NCBI GenBank assembly: GCA_900541055.1
Contig: UQHZ01000010.1
Span: 1-64,000 of the forward strand
From: an uncultured Collinsella sp.
GTDB taxonomy: Bacteria; Actinomycetota; Coriobacteriia; Coriobacteriales; Coriobacteriaceae
DNA length: 64,000 nucleotides
Reading direction: 5' to 3'
The notes beneath the pieces are model-generated. The model was given only the letters and a program-made list of their open reading frames with translations, was not told the origin of the DNA and ran no database searches. The stretch's first letter is position 1. Every line of letters begins with the position of its first letter. A program made the position numbers and the translations under genes. Shown here piece by piece: positions 54,207 through 62,615 of this stretch.

Positions 54207-55994
54207 CTACATCAGGCGCAGGCTGACGTCCTTGAGCTGGGCGCCGCTAACGGCACTCGGGGCGCCCGACATGAGGTCGGAGCCGCTGGCCGTCTTGGGG
54301 AACGCCATGACATCGCGGATGGAGTCGGAACCGGTGAGCAGCATGCACACGCGGTCCAGGCCCAGAGCGAAACCGCCCATCGGGGGCGCACCAAACTTGA
54401 GAGCCTCCATGAGGAAGCCAAACTGAGACTCGGCGCGCTCCTCGGTAAAGCCCAGGAGCTTGAGCATGGACATCTGCATCTCGGCGTTGTGGATACGCAT
54501 ACCGCCGCCGCCGGCCTCAAAGCCGTCCATGACAAAGTCGTAGGTGCAAGAACCAGCTGCCAACGGGTCGGCCTCGATCTTGGCGATGTCGGTCTCGGTC
54601 GGCAGAGTGAACGGCTGGTGCTCGGCAGCGTAAGCCTTGCGGTCCTCATCCCAGTGGAACAGCGGGAAGTTGACGACCCACAGGAAGTCGTGGCCCTCGC
54701 GCTTGATCTCGAGTGCGTTGGCCATGTGAGAACGCATGCCGCCCAGGATCTCGTCAGAGAGCAGGCGCGGGCCGGCGGCGAACATCACGAGGTCGCCAGG
54801 CTCGACGTCCATGCGCTCGCGCAGAGCCGCCATCTCCTCGTCCGAGAAGAACTTGACGATGGGGCTGTTGATGGAGCCGTCCTCGCGGAAGGCGATCCAT
54901 GCCAGGCCCTTGGCGCCAAACGTGGAGGCCACGCCGGCGAGCTTATCGATCTTGGCACGTGCCCAGGCACCGGCGCCCTTGGCGTTGATGGCCTTGACGA
55001 CAGAGCCCTCCTCGTTTGCGGCAGTCGCAAAGACCTTGAACTTGGAGTTGGCAAAGATGTCGGTCAGGTCGACCAGGTGCATGCCATAGCGGGTATCGGG
55101 CTTGTCGGAGCCATAGGTGTCCATGGCCTCCCAGTAGTTCATGCGACGCAGCGGCGTGGGCATCTCGACGCCCATGCGGCCGAAGGCATCGGCCAGGACC
55201 TCTTCGAGCGCGCTCATAACGTCGTTCTGGTCCACGAAGGACATCTCGATATCGACCTGGGTGAACTCGGGCTGACGGTCGGCACGCAGGTCCTCGTCGC
55301 GGAAGCACTTGGCGACCTGGTAGTAGCGCTCGACGCCACCGACCATGAGCAGCTGCTTCAGGAGCTGCGGGGACTGCGGCAGGGCGTAGAAGTTACCCGG
55401 CTGGATACGGCTGGGAACGATGAAGTCTCGAGCGCCCTCGGGCGTGGACTTAAACAGGGAGGGCGTCTCGACCTCCATGAACTCACGGTTGTGCAGCGCC
55501 TCGCGAATGGCAAAGGTGAAGTCGGAGCGCAGCTTGAGGTTGGCCATCATCTCGGGACGGCGGAGGTCCAGATAGCGATAGCGCAGGCGGGTGTCCTCGC
55601 TGGTCTCGATGCCGTCCTCGATCTGGAACGGCGGGGTGACGGACGTGTTGAGCACCTCGGCGTGGTCGGTCAGGACCTCGATCTCGCCGGTCGCGAGCTT
55701 GGTGTTGGTGGTCTCCTCGCCACGGGCGCGCACGACGCCGTGAATCTTGATGGGCCACTCGGGACGCATAGTCTCGGCGATCTTAAAGGCATCGCCGTCG
55801 GAGTGCTCGGGGTCGAAGGTGAGCTGCGTGATGCCCTCGCGGTCGCGAAGGTCGCAGAAAATAAGGCCGCCGTGGTCGCGGCGACGGCTCACCCAACCGG
55901 TGAGGGTGACCTCTTCGCCCACGTTCTCGAAGCGAAGCTCGCCGCAGGTACGGGTGTGCATGGAATGCTCATCGATGGGACGGGTCTGGCTCAT
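54207..55994 (-). CDS. aspS: Aspartyl-tRNA synthetase
   Basis: A 595-residue bacterial-type AspRS. The N-terminal OB fold (about 15-110, VTLTGWVSRRRDHGGLIFCDLRDREG) binds the anticodon; class II motif 2 is VAKCFRDEDLRADRQPEFTQVDIEMSF; the GAD insertion lies at about 290-410; motif 3 is GFALGLDRVCMLL. It charges tRNA-Asp in the cytosol. AGGAGG lies 9 bases before the ATG. Unlike in many actinobacteria, hisS is not next to it; serB diverges upstream. Confidence 0.98.
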   Translation of the reverse strand: MSQTRPIDEHSMHTRTCGELRFENVGEEVTLTGWVSRRRDHGGLIFCDLRDREGITQLTFDPEHSDGDAFKIAETMRPEWPIKIHGVVRARGEETTNTKLATGEIEVLTDHAEVLNTSVTPPFQIEDGIETSEDTRLRYRYLDLRRPEMMANLKLRSDFTFAIREALHNREFMEVETPSLFKSTPEGARDFIVPSRIQPGNFYALPQSPQLLKQLLMVGGVERYYQVAKCFRDEDLRADRQPEFTQVDIEMSFVDQNDVMSALEEVLADAFGRMGVEMPTPLRRMNYWEAMDTYGSDKPDTRYGMHLVDLTDIFANSKFKVFATAANEEGSVVKAINAKGAGAWARAKIDKLAGVASTFGAKGLAWIAFREDGSINSPIVKFFSDEEMAALRERMDVEPGDLVMFAAGPRLLSDEILGGMRSHMANALEIKREGHDFLWVVNFPLFHWDEDRKAYAAEHQPFTLPTETDIAKIEADPLAAGSCTYDFVMDGFEAGGGGMRIHNAEMQMSMLKLLGFTEERAESQFGFLMEALKFGAPPMGGFALGLDRVCMLLTGSDSIRDVMAFPKTASGSDLMSGAPSAVSGAQLKDVSLRLM

Positions 55995-56250
55995 ACCAGT
56001 GATCCTCCTTTATGGATCTGTGCCGCCCCGTGTCGTTCCGGGCGGCGTCGTACAGATTTGCCCAGCCTGCGTAAACCGCGCAGCCAGACATGGCGTTCTA
56101 TCTTATCGCACCTGCGTCGATGTGCCGCGGAAAAGTAGCTCATGCCCAAAGACTTGACGGAGACGAAACAATTGATGCACCGCGGCACCCGCCCGCGCTA
56201 TTCACGTGCGACAATATGCCCCAATAAAACAGCACTTGGAAAGGCCCGTC

Positions 56251-56886
56251 ATGACTGCACGCCTCATTGTTATGGATATCGACTCCACGCTCATCAACCA
56301 GGAGGTCATCGACCTGTTGGGCGAGGAGGCCGGCGTGGGCAAGCAGGTAGCGCAGATCACCGAGCGCGCCATGCGCGGCGAGCTTGACTTTAAGCAGGCG
56401 CTCGAGGAGCGCGTGGGGCTGCTTGCCGGCCTGGACGAGAGCGTGTTCGAGCGCACCTTTGCGCGCGTGACGTTTACCCCCGGCGCGCTGGAGCTTGTGC
56501 GCTCGGCGCACAGCAAGGGCTGGAAGGTCGGCGTGGTAAGCGGCGGCTTCCACGAGGTCGCCGATAAGATCGTGGCCGCTGCGGGCATCGATTTTTGTCT
56601 AGCGAACCGCCTGGAGGTCGTAGACGGCAAGCTCACCGGTAAGTTGGCTGCCGACATCGTGACCAAGGAATCCAAGCTCATCCAGCTGCTGGATTGGGCA
56701 GTTGAGTGCGGCGTCGATATAGCCCACACCGTCGCGATCGGCGACGGCGCCAACGACATCCCCATGATTCAGGCCGCGGGCACGGGCATCGCGTTTTGCG
56801 CCAAGCCCAAGACGCGCGAGGCCGCCCCGTTTGCCATCGACGAGCGCAATCTGATGCTCGCCATGGACATCATCCTGCGCGACTAG
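56251..56886 (+). CDS. serB: Phosphoserine phosphatase
   Basis: A 211-residue HAD phosphatase: MDIDSTLIN with nucleophile D9 and D11, GLLAGLDESVFER cap region, GVVSGGFHEVADKI (motif II serine), and AIGDGANDIPMIQAAGTGIAF (motif IV), the SerB signature. It completes serine synthesis from phosphoserine. No ACT domain is present, a short form. The ATG at 56251 follows GGAAAGG; the longer reading lacks a site. Confidence 0.92.
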   Translation: MTARLIVMDIDSTLINQEVIDLLGEEAGVGKQVAQITERAMRGELDFKQALEERVGLLAGLDESVFERTFARVTFTPGALELVRSAHSKGWKVGVVSGGFHEVADKIVAAAGIDFCLANRLEVVDGKLTGKLAADIVTKESKLIQLLDWAVECGVDIAHTVAIGDGANDIPMIQAAGTGIAFCAKPKTREAAPFAIDERNLMLAMDIILRD

Positions 56887-57000
56887 CCGATCCGTCTAAC
56901 AATTGAATCAGTCTGTCCTATAGTTTCCGAACAATTTTGTCTTAGTGTTCGGGAACGTACCCTTTGAGTGCTAGACTTTGCGCCGTCGAAGGGAACATAT

Positions 57001-57783
57001 ATGGATAAGCGAGATCTTGAGCAGTTGCTGAGCGATGTTGCTGGCGGAGCAGTCACCCCAGCCGTCGCCCTCACGCGTATCCAGACGGCGCCAACCGCCG
57101 ATCTGGGTTTTGCGCAGCTCGATCTTTCGCGCGGGGTGCGCCAGGGAGCCGGCGAGGTTGTCTACGGCGCCGGTAAAACCGCCGAGCAAATTGCCGCCAT
57201 TATCGAAGCGCTGCGCGATGCCGGTCAGGAGCGCATCCTGGTCACGCGCCTGGACAGCAAAAAAGCAGCCCGTACCTCGGAGCTTCTCGGCAACGACATC
57301 GACCTGGGATATGTCCCGGACGCCCAGCTCGCCCTCGTGGGTGGCAAGCCCTCCCCCACCGGCAACGGACGCATCGTTGTCGCCTGCGCCGGCACGAGCG
57401 ACCTGCCCGTCGCCGAAGAGGCGGCACTGACGGCCGAGTTCTACGGCAACGAGGTCGATCGCCTCTACGACGTAGGTGTCGCCGGCCTGCACCGCCTGCT
57501 CGCTCATGCCGAGGAACTTGCCCAGGCGCAGGTGATCATTGCCGTCGCCGGCATGGAGGGCGCGTTGGCGAGCGTTATCGGCGGCCTGGTGAGCTGTCCG
57601 GTCATCGCCGTCCCCACCAGCGTGGGCTATGGCGCAAGCTTTGGCGGCGTAGCCGCGCTGCTCGCCATGCTCAACTCCTGCGCCAGCGGCGTTTCGGTTG
57701 TCAACATCGACAACGGCTTTGGTGCCGCCTACCAGGCAAGTCTTATCAATCATCTGAGCGCTGGCACGCCCTGCGCCCGTTAA
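57001..57783 (+). CDS. larB: Nickel-pincer cofactor synthase LarB
   Basis: A 260-residue protein with an N-terminal helical part and a PurE-like C-terminal domain (VACAGTSDLPVAEEAALTAEFYG, YDVGVAGLHRLLAH, IAVAGMEGALASVIGGLVSCPVIAVPTSVGYGAS). LarB carboxylates and hydrolyses nicotinic acid adenine dinucleotide to start the synthesis of the nickel-pincer nucleotide of lactate racemase. The ATG at 57001 follows GAAGGGA. larC follows after 10 bp. Confidence 0.95.
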   Translation: MDKRDLEQLLSDVAGGAVTPAVALTRIQTAPTADLGFAQLDLSRGVRQGAGEVVYGAGKTAEQIAAIIEALRDAGQERILVTRLDSKKAARTSELLGNDIDLGYVPDAQLALVGGKPSPTGNGRIVVACAGTSDLPVAEEAALTAEFYGNEVDRLYDVGVAGLHRLLAHAEELAQAQVIIAVAGMEGALASVIGGLVSCPVIAVPTSVGYGASFGGVAALLAMLNSCASGVSVVNIDNGFGAAYQASLINHLSAGTPCAR

Positions 57784-57793
57784 GGAGCATTCC

Positions 57794-58711
57794 ATGTCCA
57801 ACCATCAGCACACGCTTATCATCGACGGCACCTCGGGCATCAGCGGCGACATGACCGTCGCGGCCCTGCTCGACCTGGGCGCCAGCGAGGAGCACCTGCG
57901 CGAACAGCTCGCCACGCTGCCGATCGACGGCTTTGAGATTGCCGTTACACGCGTAAACAAGCATGGCATCGACGCCTGCGACTTTGACGTTCAGCTGGCA
58001 GAGGAGCTCGAGAACCATGATCACGACATGGCCTGGCTCTACGGCAACGAAGCGGCTGGCGAGCACACGCACGAGCATGAGCATCACCATCATGATCATG
58101 GCGGACACGAACACGAGCACTGCCACGAGCATGACCATGAGGGCCACGGTCATGGCCACGAGGACCATCACCACACCCACCACCATCATCACCGCTCGCT
58201 AGCCGACGTCACGGAAATTATCGAGAATTCGCAGCTAAGCGATGGCGCCAAGCGACGCGCGCTCGCCATCTTTACCGCGCTCGCCGCCGCCGAGGCCAAG
58301 GCTCACGGCAAAACGCCCGAGACCGTCATGTTCCACGAGGTAGGCGCCATCGATTCCATCGTTGACATCTGTTCAGTCGCCATCTGCCTCGATGACCTGG
58401 GTATCGAGGACATCGTGGTCGAGTCGCTCTCCGAGGGTCACGGCACCATCAACTGTGCCCACGGCCTTATGCCCATCCCGGTGCCCGCCGTCGTCAACCT
58501 ATGCCAAGCAGGCAATATCGCCCTCACGCCTGCACCGGTCGCCGGCGAGCTCGTGACGCCCACGGGCGCCGCCATCGTCACCGCGCTGCGCACGTCCGAG
58601 CATCTGCCGGCCTGCTACCGCATCGAGGCCGTCGGCTACGGCGCCGGTAAGCGCCCCTACGAGGGCTGCTCCGGCACGCTCCGTTGCCTGCTTGTTCACG
58701 TGGATGCATAG
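57794..58711 (+). CDS. larC: LarC N-terminal part (LarC1-like), His-rich; C-terminal domain absent
   Basis: A 305-residue protein matching the first domain of LarC, the CTP-dependent nickel insertase of the lactate racemase cofactor: TLIIDGTSGISGDMTVAALLDLG, MFHEVGAIDSIVDIC, VESLSEGHGTINCAHGLMPIPVPA and a final RIEAVGYGAGKRPYEG. Residues about 75-135 are extremely rich in His with Glu and Asp, a probable nickel store. Full LarC is over 400 residues, in lactobacilli joined by a frameshift. Here a TetR gene begins 2 bp after the stop, so no LarC2 segment follows in any frame. Confidence 0.88.
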   Translation: MSNHQHTLIIDGTSGISGDMTVAALLDLGASEEHLREQLATLPIDGFEIAVTRVNKHGIDACDFDVQLAEELENHDHDMAWLYGNEAAGEHTHEHEHHHHDHGGHEHEHCHEHDHEGHGHGHEDHHHTHHHHHRSLADVTEIIENSQLSDGAKRRALAIFTALAAAEAKAHGKTPETVMFHEVGAIDSIVDICSVAICLDDLGIEDIVVESLSEGHGTINCAHGLMPIPVPAVVNLCQAGNIALTPAPVAGELVTPTGAAIVTALRTSEHLPACYRIEAVGYGAGKRPYEGCSGTLRCLLVHVDA

Positions 58712-58713
58712 CC

Positions 58714-59253
58714 ATGGATGCCCGCAAAATCAAAAGCCGCGCCGCTATTGTCACGGCGTTTTCCGAGCTCCTTCGCGAGGAGGACTACGGCAAGATCACC
58801 GTCGGCGACATCATCGCGCGCGCTCACGTAGGCCGCGCGACATTCTACGGCCTCTTTAAGAGCAAAGACGACCTACTATCCGAGCTCGTGAGCGACATCT
58901 GCGCCCACGCCCTCGACGACGATGGCACACCACTCGACGACCCACTCATGCAGGTCGAGCATATCCTCAACAATCTCTGGGAGTGTCGCCAGGGCGTTCG
59001 AGCGCTGGTAGCCGGCGCCGGCTCACGCGTCTTCGCCGACTGCCTCCGCAAGACCATCATGTCGCGCGCAGCCGAAACCGTCCCTACCGACCCAAACGGC
59101 CCCGCCGGCACCATGGACCGCAGCTTCTTACTACACCACATAGCCTCAAGCTTCGTAGGAATGGTCCAATGGTGGGCCTGGCATAACTTCCAAGCAGACA
59201 AAGCCGACGTAGCCAAAGACTACTTATCAGCCATAAAACCCCTCTTCAACTAA
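58714..59253 (+). CDS. TetR-family regulator
   Basis: A 179-residue regulator with an N-terminal TetR helix-turn-helix (KSRAAIVTAFSELLREEDYGKITVGDIIARAHVGRATFYGLFKSKDDLLSEL, about residues 5-55) and a helical ligand domain ending FVGMVQWWAWHNFQADKADVAKDYLSAIKPLF. The ATG is 2 bp after the larC stop, without a clear ribosome site of its own, so translation is likely coupled to larC. It may regulate the lar genes, but no palindrome seen here is clearly its operator. Confidence 0.88.
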   Translation: MDARKIKSRAAIVTAFSELLREEDYGKITVGDIIARAHVGRATFYGLFKSKDDLLSELVSDICAHALDDDGTPLDDPLMQVEHILNNLWECRQGVRALVAGAGSRVFADCLRKTIMSRAAETVPTDPNGPAGTMDRSFLLHHIASSFVGMVQWWAWHNFQADKADVAKDYLSAIKPLFN

Positions 59254-59412
59254 GTAAGTAAGCCTCTCATCCCAAAGCACCGCCCCACCCCAAGGCGCCA
59301 CGCATCCCAAAGTGTCACTCGCACCTCAAAGCGCCTAGCAACAAAGTGCCCACCACATCCAAATTCAGATATATATGTTGGTTGCTTGTTCGAACGCAAC
59401 TGGATTCCCGCA

Positions 59413-59539
59413 GGGTCCGGCATAGGTTAACTTTCCGCCGCACTCCGCAGGACGCAAGAAGCTCCCGCCGCACGAAGTGCGCAGCGGGAGCTTCTTGCAT
59501 GTCCGAGGACGCGGCGGAAAGTTAACCTATGCCGGACCC
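59413..59539. repeat. 127-bp nested hairpin element, copy 1
   Basis: Outer arms of 29 bp pair perfectly (59413-59441 with 59511-59539). Inside, 15-bp arms GCAAGAAGCTCCCGC and GCGGGAGCTTCTTGC (59454-59468, 59484-59498) flank CGCACGAAGTGCGCA. Between outer and inner arms lie ACTCCGCAGGAC and ATGTCCGAGGAC. It sits in the convergent gap between the TetR gene and larD; the rest of 59254-59563 holds nothing else I can support. Confidence 0.92.
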
Positions 59540-59563
59540 GGGCGTTATATCAATTGTCTTGGA

Positions 59564-60295
59564 CTAGAACATGCCCAAGAAACCGTGCACAAACAGCGCG
59601 GCCAGAGCGGCACCGACAAACGGAGCGATGCCAGGAACGAGCAGGCCGTACTTCCAGTTGTTGTCGGCCTTGTTCTTGATCGGCAGCACCTGATAGGCCA
59701 TGCGAGGACCAAGGTCACGAGCCTGGTTCATGGCGAAGCCGGTGATGCCGCCCATGCCCATGCCAACGGCCCAAACGATCAGACCGACGCAGATGGCGAG
59801 CATCAGAACGTTCTCGCCAGCACGGTTAGCAGCAGCAAGGATGGCGCTGATGAACACGAAGGTGCAGATAGCCTCGCAGAAGAAGTTGCGGGCATAGTTC
59901 GTACCCTCGGTGGTGGGGTTGGTCGAGAAGATGTTGCGCTGGGCAATGGGATCGACGACACCATCGGAAGCCTTGAACTCATCGGCATACATCAACCACG
60001 CGATCACGGCACCCGCAAAGCCGCCGAGCATATCGGCAATCATGAAGGGGATGCAGCTGCTCCACGGCACCAGGCCTACGATGCACTGGGCAAGCACCAT
60101 GGCGGGGTTCATGCACACGGCGCCGCCAAAGATAAACAGAGCAACCGAGATGCCAAAAGACCAGGTGGTGATGGCAAACATGTGGCCGGAGCCCTGATAC
60201 TTGGTGCCCTTAAGCACGGTATCGCAGTGCACGCCCACGCCAAAGATGATCATGAGGGCCGTTGCGCCGAATTCGCAGAGGAGTTTGGTAAGCAT
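59564..60295 (-). CDS. larD: Aquaglyceroporin-like lactate channel LarD
   Basis: A 243-residue MIP-family channel with six helices. The first NPA box is intact (N63 in CMNPAMVL); the second reads NQARDLGPR (190-198), with Gln in place of Pro. An insertion around 105-135 (DEFKASDGVVDPIAQRNIFS) follows the third helix. In the lactobacillar lar operon, LarD is a GlpF-like channel for D/L-lactic acid; the position directly after larA supports that role. Glycerol transport is the alternative. AAGG precedes the ATG. Confidence 0.85.
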   Translation of the reverse strand: MLTKLLCEFGATALMIIFGVGVHCDTVLKGTKYQGSGHMFAITTWSFGISVALFIFGGAVCMNPAMVLAQCIVGLVPWSSCIPFMIADMLGGFAGAVIAWLMYADEFKASDGVVDPIAQRNIFSTNPTTEGTNYARNFFCEAICTFVFISAILAAANRAGENVLMLAICVGLIVWAVGMGMGGITGFAMNQARDLGPRMAYQVLPIKNKADNNWKYGLLVPGIAPFVGAALAALFVHGFLGMF

Positions 60296-60344
60296 AAAAC
60301 CTTATCTTTCTTGTCGGTTATAAACGATTCGTTTAGGCCGCGTA

Positions 60345-61622
60345 CTAGTGCTGAGCGACGACAACGCCCAGGCCATCGGGAATGACGGCCACCTTGGCAT
60401 CGGCACCCTTCATCTCAAAGGCGAGCTTGAGCGCCTCCTCGATAGTGTTGACCGGCGTCATGTGCATATCCTTGAGCATCTGGTGATCGCACAGGTCGGT
60501 GACCATGATCACAGGGTGATGCGCCAGGATGCGGGCGAAAATCTGGCTCGTCCACTGGTCGGGCAGGGTCTCGTCCTTAGGACGGTCGATGCAGGCGCGC
60601 TCAAACTCTGCCGGATCGTTGTCGGCGATGTTGTGATAGAAGCCCTCGCCACCGTGACCGTCGGCACAACCGGCGACATCGATGATCACGCCGCCCTCGG
60701 GAAGCGTAGCCTCGGCGGCGCACATGCCCTTCACGGCCTGATAGATGTTCTGGTCGAGCGGGTAGCCGCCGTTGGTGGTGATGGCAATCTCGCACTCGAC
60801 GGGCTCAACGCCGGCAAGGCTCTTCACAAACTCGCAGCCAGCCTCGTGTGCCTTGTGGATGTCGCCGGCAAAGGAACCAATGACCTCATGCTTGCCGTTG
60901 AGCACCACGTTCAGCACAAAGGCAAGGTGAGCCATCTCGGCAGCGGCAAACATATCCTCGCTCACGTGGTTATGGCACAGGTTGCCGGCGCGCGAATGAG
61001 AATCGTTCACGAACTGGCCGTTGTGGTTGTACATGATGGTCTTGTAGCTGGCAATGCCAGGCAGGACGGACTTGCGGCTACCAGAGAAACCGGCAAAGAA
61101 GTGCGGCTCAATAAAGCCCTCGGCAAGCAGCAGATCGCAATCGGCAGCAATCTTGTTGATGATGCACTCGCCGCCAGAAGGCAGGGTGCCGATCTTTTTC
61201 ATCATGCTGTCATCGGTCGCGACGTGCATAACGATTTCCTCGTTGGCAACGATCTCCTCGCCGTACTTGTTGACGAGCTCCTCGTGCGTCGACGGACGAT
61301 GCATACCCGTAGCAACCAGAATACGCACGCGAGCCTCGGGCGCAGCAGAATGGATGTGATGCAGCAGAATAGGCATCGTCACACGCGAGGGAACGGGACG
61401 CGTATGATCGGAGCTAATGATGACAATATCCTTCTTGCCAGCACAAAGCTCCTCGAGCGAAGGCGAGCCATAAGGGTTGGCAAGCGACTCCTCCACCAGC
61501 TCTTCCTGCGATTTTGTAGTCTTAAACTCGTTTTGATGACCTTCCATCACACCCGCAAAGTTCTTATCCTCGAGCTCCAGATGCAACGTCTTGTGGTCAA
61601 ACGGCAGTTCACATTCAAACAA
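60345..61622 (-). CDS. larA: Nickel-dependent lactate racemase LarA
   Basis: A 425-residue LarA. With the TTG start at 61622 (AGGAAGAGGG upstream, 9-base spacing) the key residues fall on the same numbers as in Lactobacillus plantarum LarA: R75 (DHTRP), catalytic H108 and H174, K184 that anchors the pincer cofactor, and nickel ligand H200. This supports both the function and the unusual start. It interconverts D- and L-lactate, or a related 2-hydroxy acid. larD follows on the same strand; larB-larC lie nearby on the other; larE is not in the window. Confidence 0.93.
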   Translation of the reverse strand: MFECELPFDHKTLHLELEDKNFAGVMEGHQNEFKTTKSQEELVEESLANPYGSPSLEELCAGKKDIVIISSDHTRPVPSRVTMPILLHHIHSAAPEARVRILVATGMHRPSTHEELVNKYGEEIVANEEIVMHVATDDSMMKKIGTLPSGGECIINKIAADCDLLLAEGFIEPHFFAGFSGSRKSVLPGIASYKTIMYNHNGQFVNDSHSRAGNLCHNHVSEDMFAAAEMAHLAFVLNVVLNGKHEVIGSFAGDIHKAHEAGCEFVKSLAGVEPVECEIAITTNGGYPLDQNIYQAVKGMCAAEATLPEGGVIIDVAGCADGHGGEGFYHNIADNDPAEFERACIDRPKDETLPDQWTSQIFARILAHHPVIMVTDLCDHQMLKDMHMTPVNTIEEALKLAFEMKGADAKVAVIPDGLGVVVAQH

Positions 61623-61743
61623 TGACGAGCGCCCTCTTCCTTTCAACTGACACACTAGATAAACCGTTGGAAGGATACGCCGCTCACCGAAAAACACCAC
61701 CGTCCACCGACTCGTTAACACAACGTTCATATTTGACCCACAA

Positions 61744-61778
61744 CAAAACGGCCGCGATCCCAAACGGAACCGCAGCCG
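61744..61778 (-). terminator. Intrinsic terminator in the region upstream of larA
   Basis: A 13-bp stem with wobble pairs (61749-61761 with 61766-61778), AAAC loop on the plus strand, followed on the minus strand by TTTTGTTG. It faces larA and lies 127 bp before its start. It could be an attenuator in a larA leader or the end of a small RNA. No recognisable riboswitch, T-box or convincing leader gene is seen. Confidence 0.65.
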
Positions 61779-61860
61779 CCTGTAAAAGACACAATAGACA
61801 GGATGACTTACGCAGCGCCGAGGCAAACATCTACCCCGAGATGTACGCACGTAAGCCATT

Positions 61861-61890
61861 TTGCATAAATGCGTTCATATATTGCATAAA
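61861..61890. promoter_or_regulatory. TTGCATAAA direct repeats, 21 bp apart
   Basis: TTGCATAAA occurs at 61861-61869 and 61882-61890, exactly two helical turns apart, within a CCATTTT/AAAATGG inverted frame (about 61856-61894). The spacing matches paired hexameric-repressor boxes such as ARG boxes, but the sequence alone does not identify the protein. It lies about 240 bp upstream of larA. Confidence 0.4.
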
Positions 61891-61935
61891 ATGGTGCATG
61901 GATTTCAAACCGTAACAGGGTAGTACCCTCCGGAG

Positions 61936-62170
61936 CGTGCATTTTTGCGAGTATTCAGCATCGCGGGATAAGATTTTGGTGTCAAAAGTCTTTCAAAAGG
62001 TAGATAGTCCTCATGACTTGTCCCATCTGGATAGCATGCGGCGAGAAACCAGCCATATACGGGCATCGCCAAGGCCCAATTGTCGTGCAAAAGCATCAAC
62101 AAAGGCAGCGAAAGCCGGCTATGGCCTTATGCATCAATCTTTGGCTGCTGAAAACTCCGTTTTTTGCACG
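61936..62170. repeat. Second GAGTATTCAGCA element (about 235 bp, diverged)
   Basis: The left end CGTGCATTTTTGCGAGTATT (from 61936) matches the corresponding end of the 36.5-kb element at 23 of 25 positions when extended to TTCAGCA. The right end (62146-62170) pairs with it at 17 of 25 positions, keeping CGTGCA, GAGT and TTCAGCA. The interior has no supported gene. It forms part of the 990-bp non-coding stretch 61623-62615. Confidence 0.6.
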
Positions 62171-62193
62171 TCGCCCCAAGCACCACCCTCACC

Positions 62194-62464
62194 CAGCGGC
62201 TGATCCGCCAAAGGTCGGACATCGCAGGGCCCGCCATAGGTTTACTTTTAGGCACACTCCACAGGACGCAAGAAGCCCTCGCCGCACTCCGCATTAGGCG
62301 CAAAGCGCACTTTAATCCCTTCAGCCCCAATCCCTGAAGACCGCGGACGAAGGGACCCGACGGGTTTCCCTCTGAACGCATTCCGCAGCACGAAGCCCTT
62401 TCCAAACGCGCGAAGCGCGCCTTTATTTCCCCAGCAAGTAATCCACCGAAGACCGGACATCGTA
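62194..62464. repeat. Decayed tandem units of the 127-bp hairpin element
   Basis: Three left halves start with CAGC at 62194, 62322 and 62432, each followed by an ATCC stretch, a GGAC/GGAC-like segment, then (A)TTCCGCAG(G/C)ACG and AAG(A)AGCCCT. Units 1 and 2 lack right arms; unit 3 continues into the intact hairpin at 62465. The units look like tandem duplications that lost their pairing. Confidence 0.6.
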
Positions 62465-62591
62465 GGGGCCGCCGTTTGTTTTCTTTCCGGCGCATTCCGC
62501 AGGACGCAAGAAGCCCTCGCCGCACGAAGTGCGCAGCGAGGGCTTCTTGCATGTCCGAGGACGCGCCGGAAAGAAAACATACGGCCGCCCC
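62465..62591. repeat. 127-bp nested hairpin element, copy 2
   Basis: Outer 29-bp arms (62465-62493 with 62563-62591) pair with two mismatches; inner 15-bp arms GCAAGAAGCCCTCGC and GCGAGGGCTTCTTGC (62506-62520, 62536-62550) flank the same invariant CGCACGAAGTGCGCA. Length and layout equal copy 1, while both stems differ by paired changes. It lies 24 bp after the ppc stop. Confidence 0.92.
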
Positions 62592-62615
62592 GGACAACGA
62601 CTACAGGGCTATCGA

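Noticed and set aside
61744..61840. T-box or known riboswitch upstream of larA, or a 47-residue leader gene on the minus strand
   Set aside because: No T-box AGGGTGGNACCGCG sequence or known aptamer is recognisable, and the small hydrophobic frame overlaps the terminator hairpin and lacks a good ribosome site.
61905..62102. 65-residue minus-strand frame ending through the repeat at 61936
   Set aside because: It runs across a non-coding repeat and its C-terminal MLNTRKNARSGGYYPVTV is the repeat end read as protein; no ribosome site or family.
62127..62597. 156-residue minus-strand frame over the hairpin elements
   Set aside because: It reads through palindromic repeats; the similar frame at 59315-59500 comes from the same repeat, so the protein similarity is a by-product.
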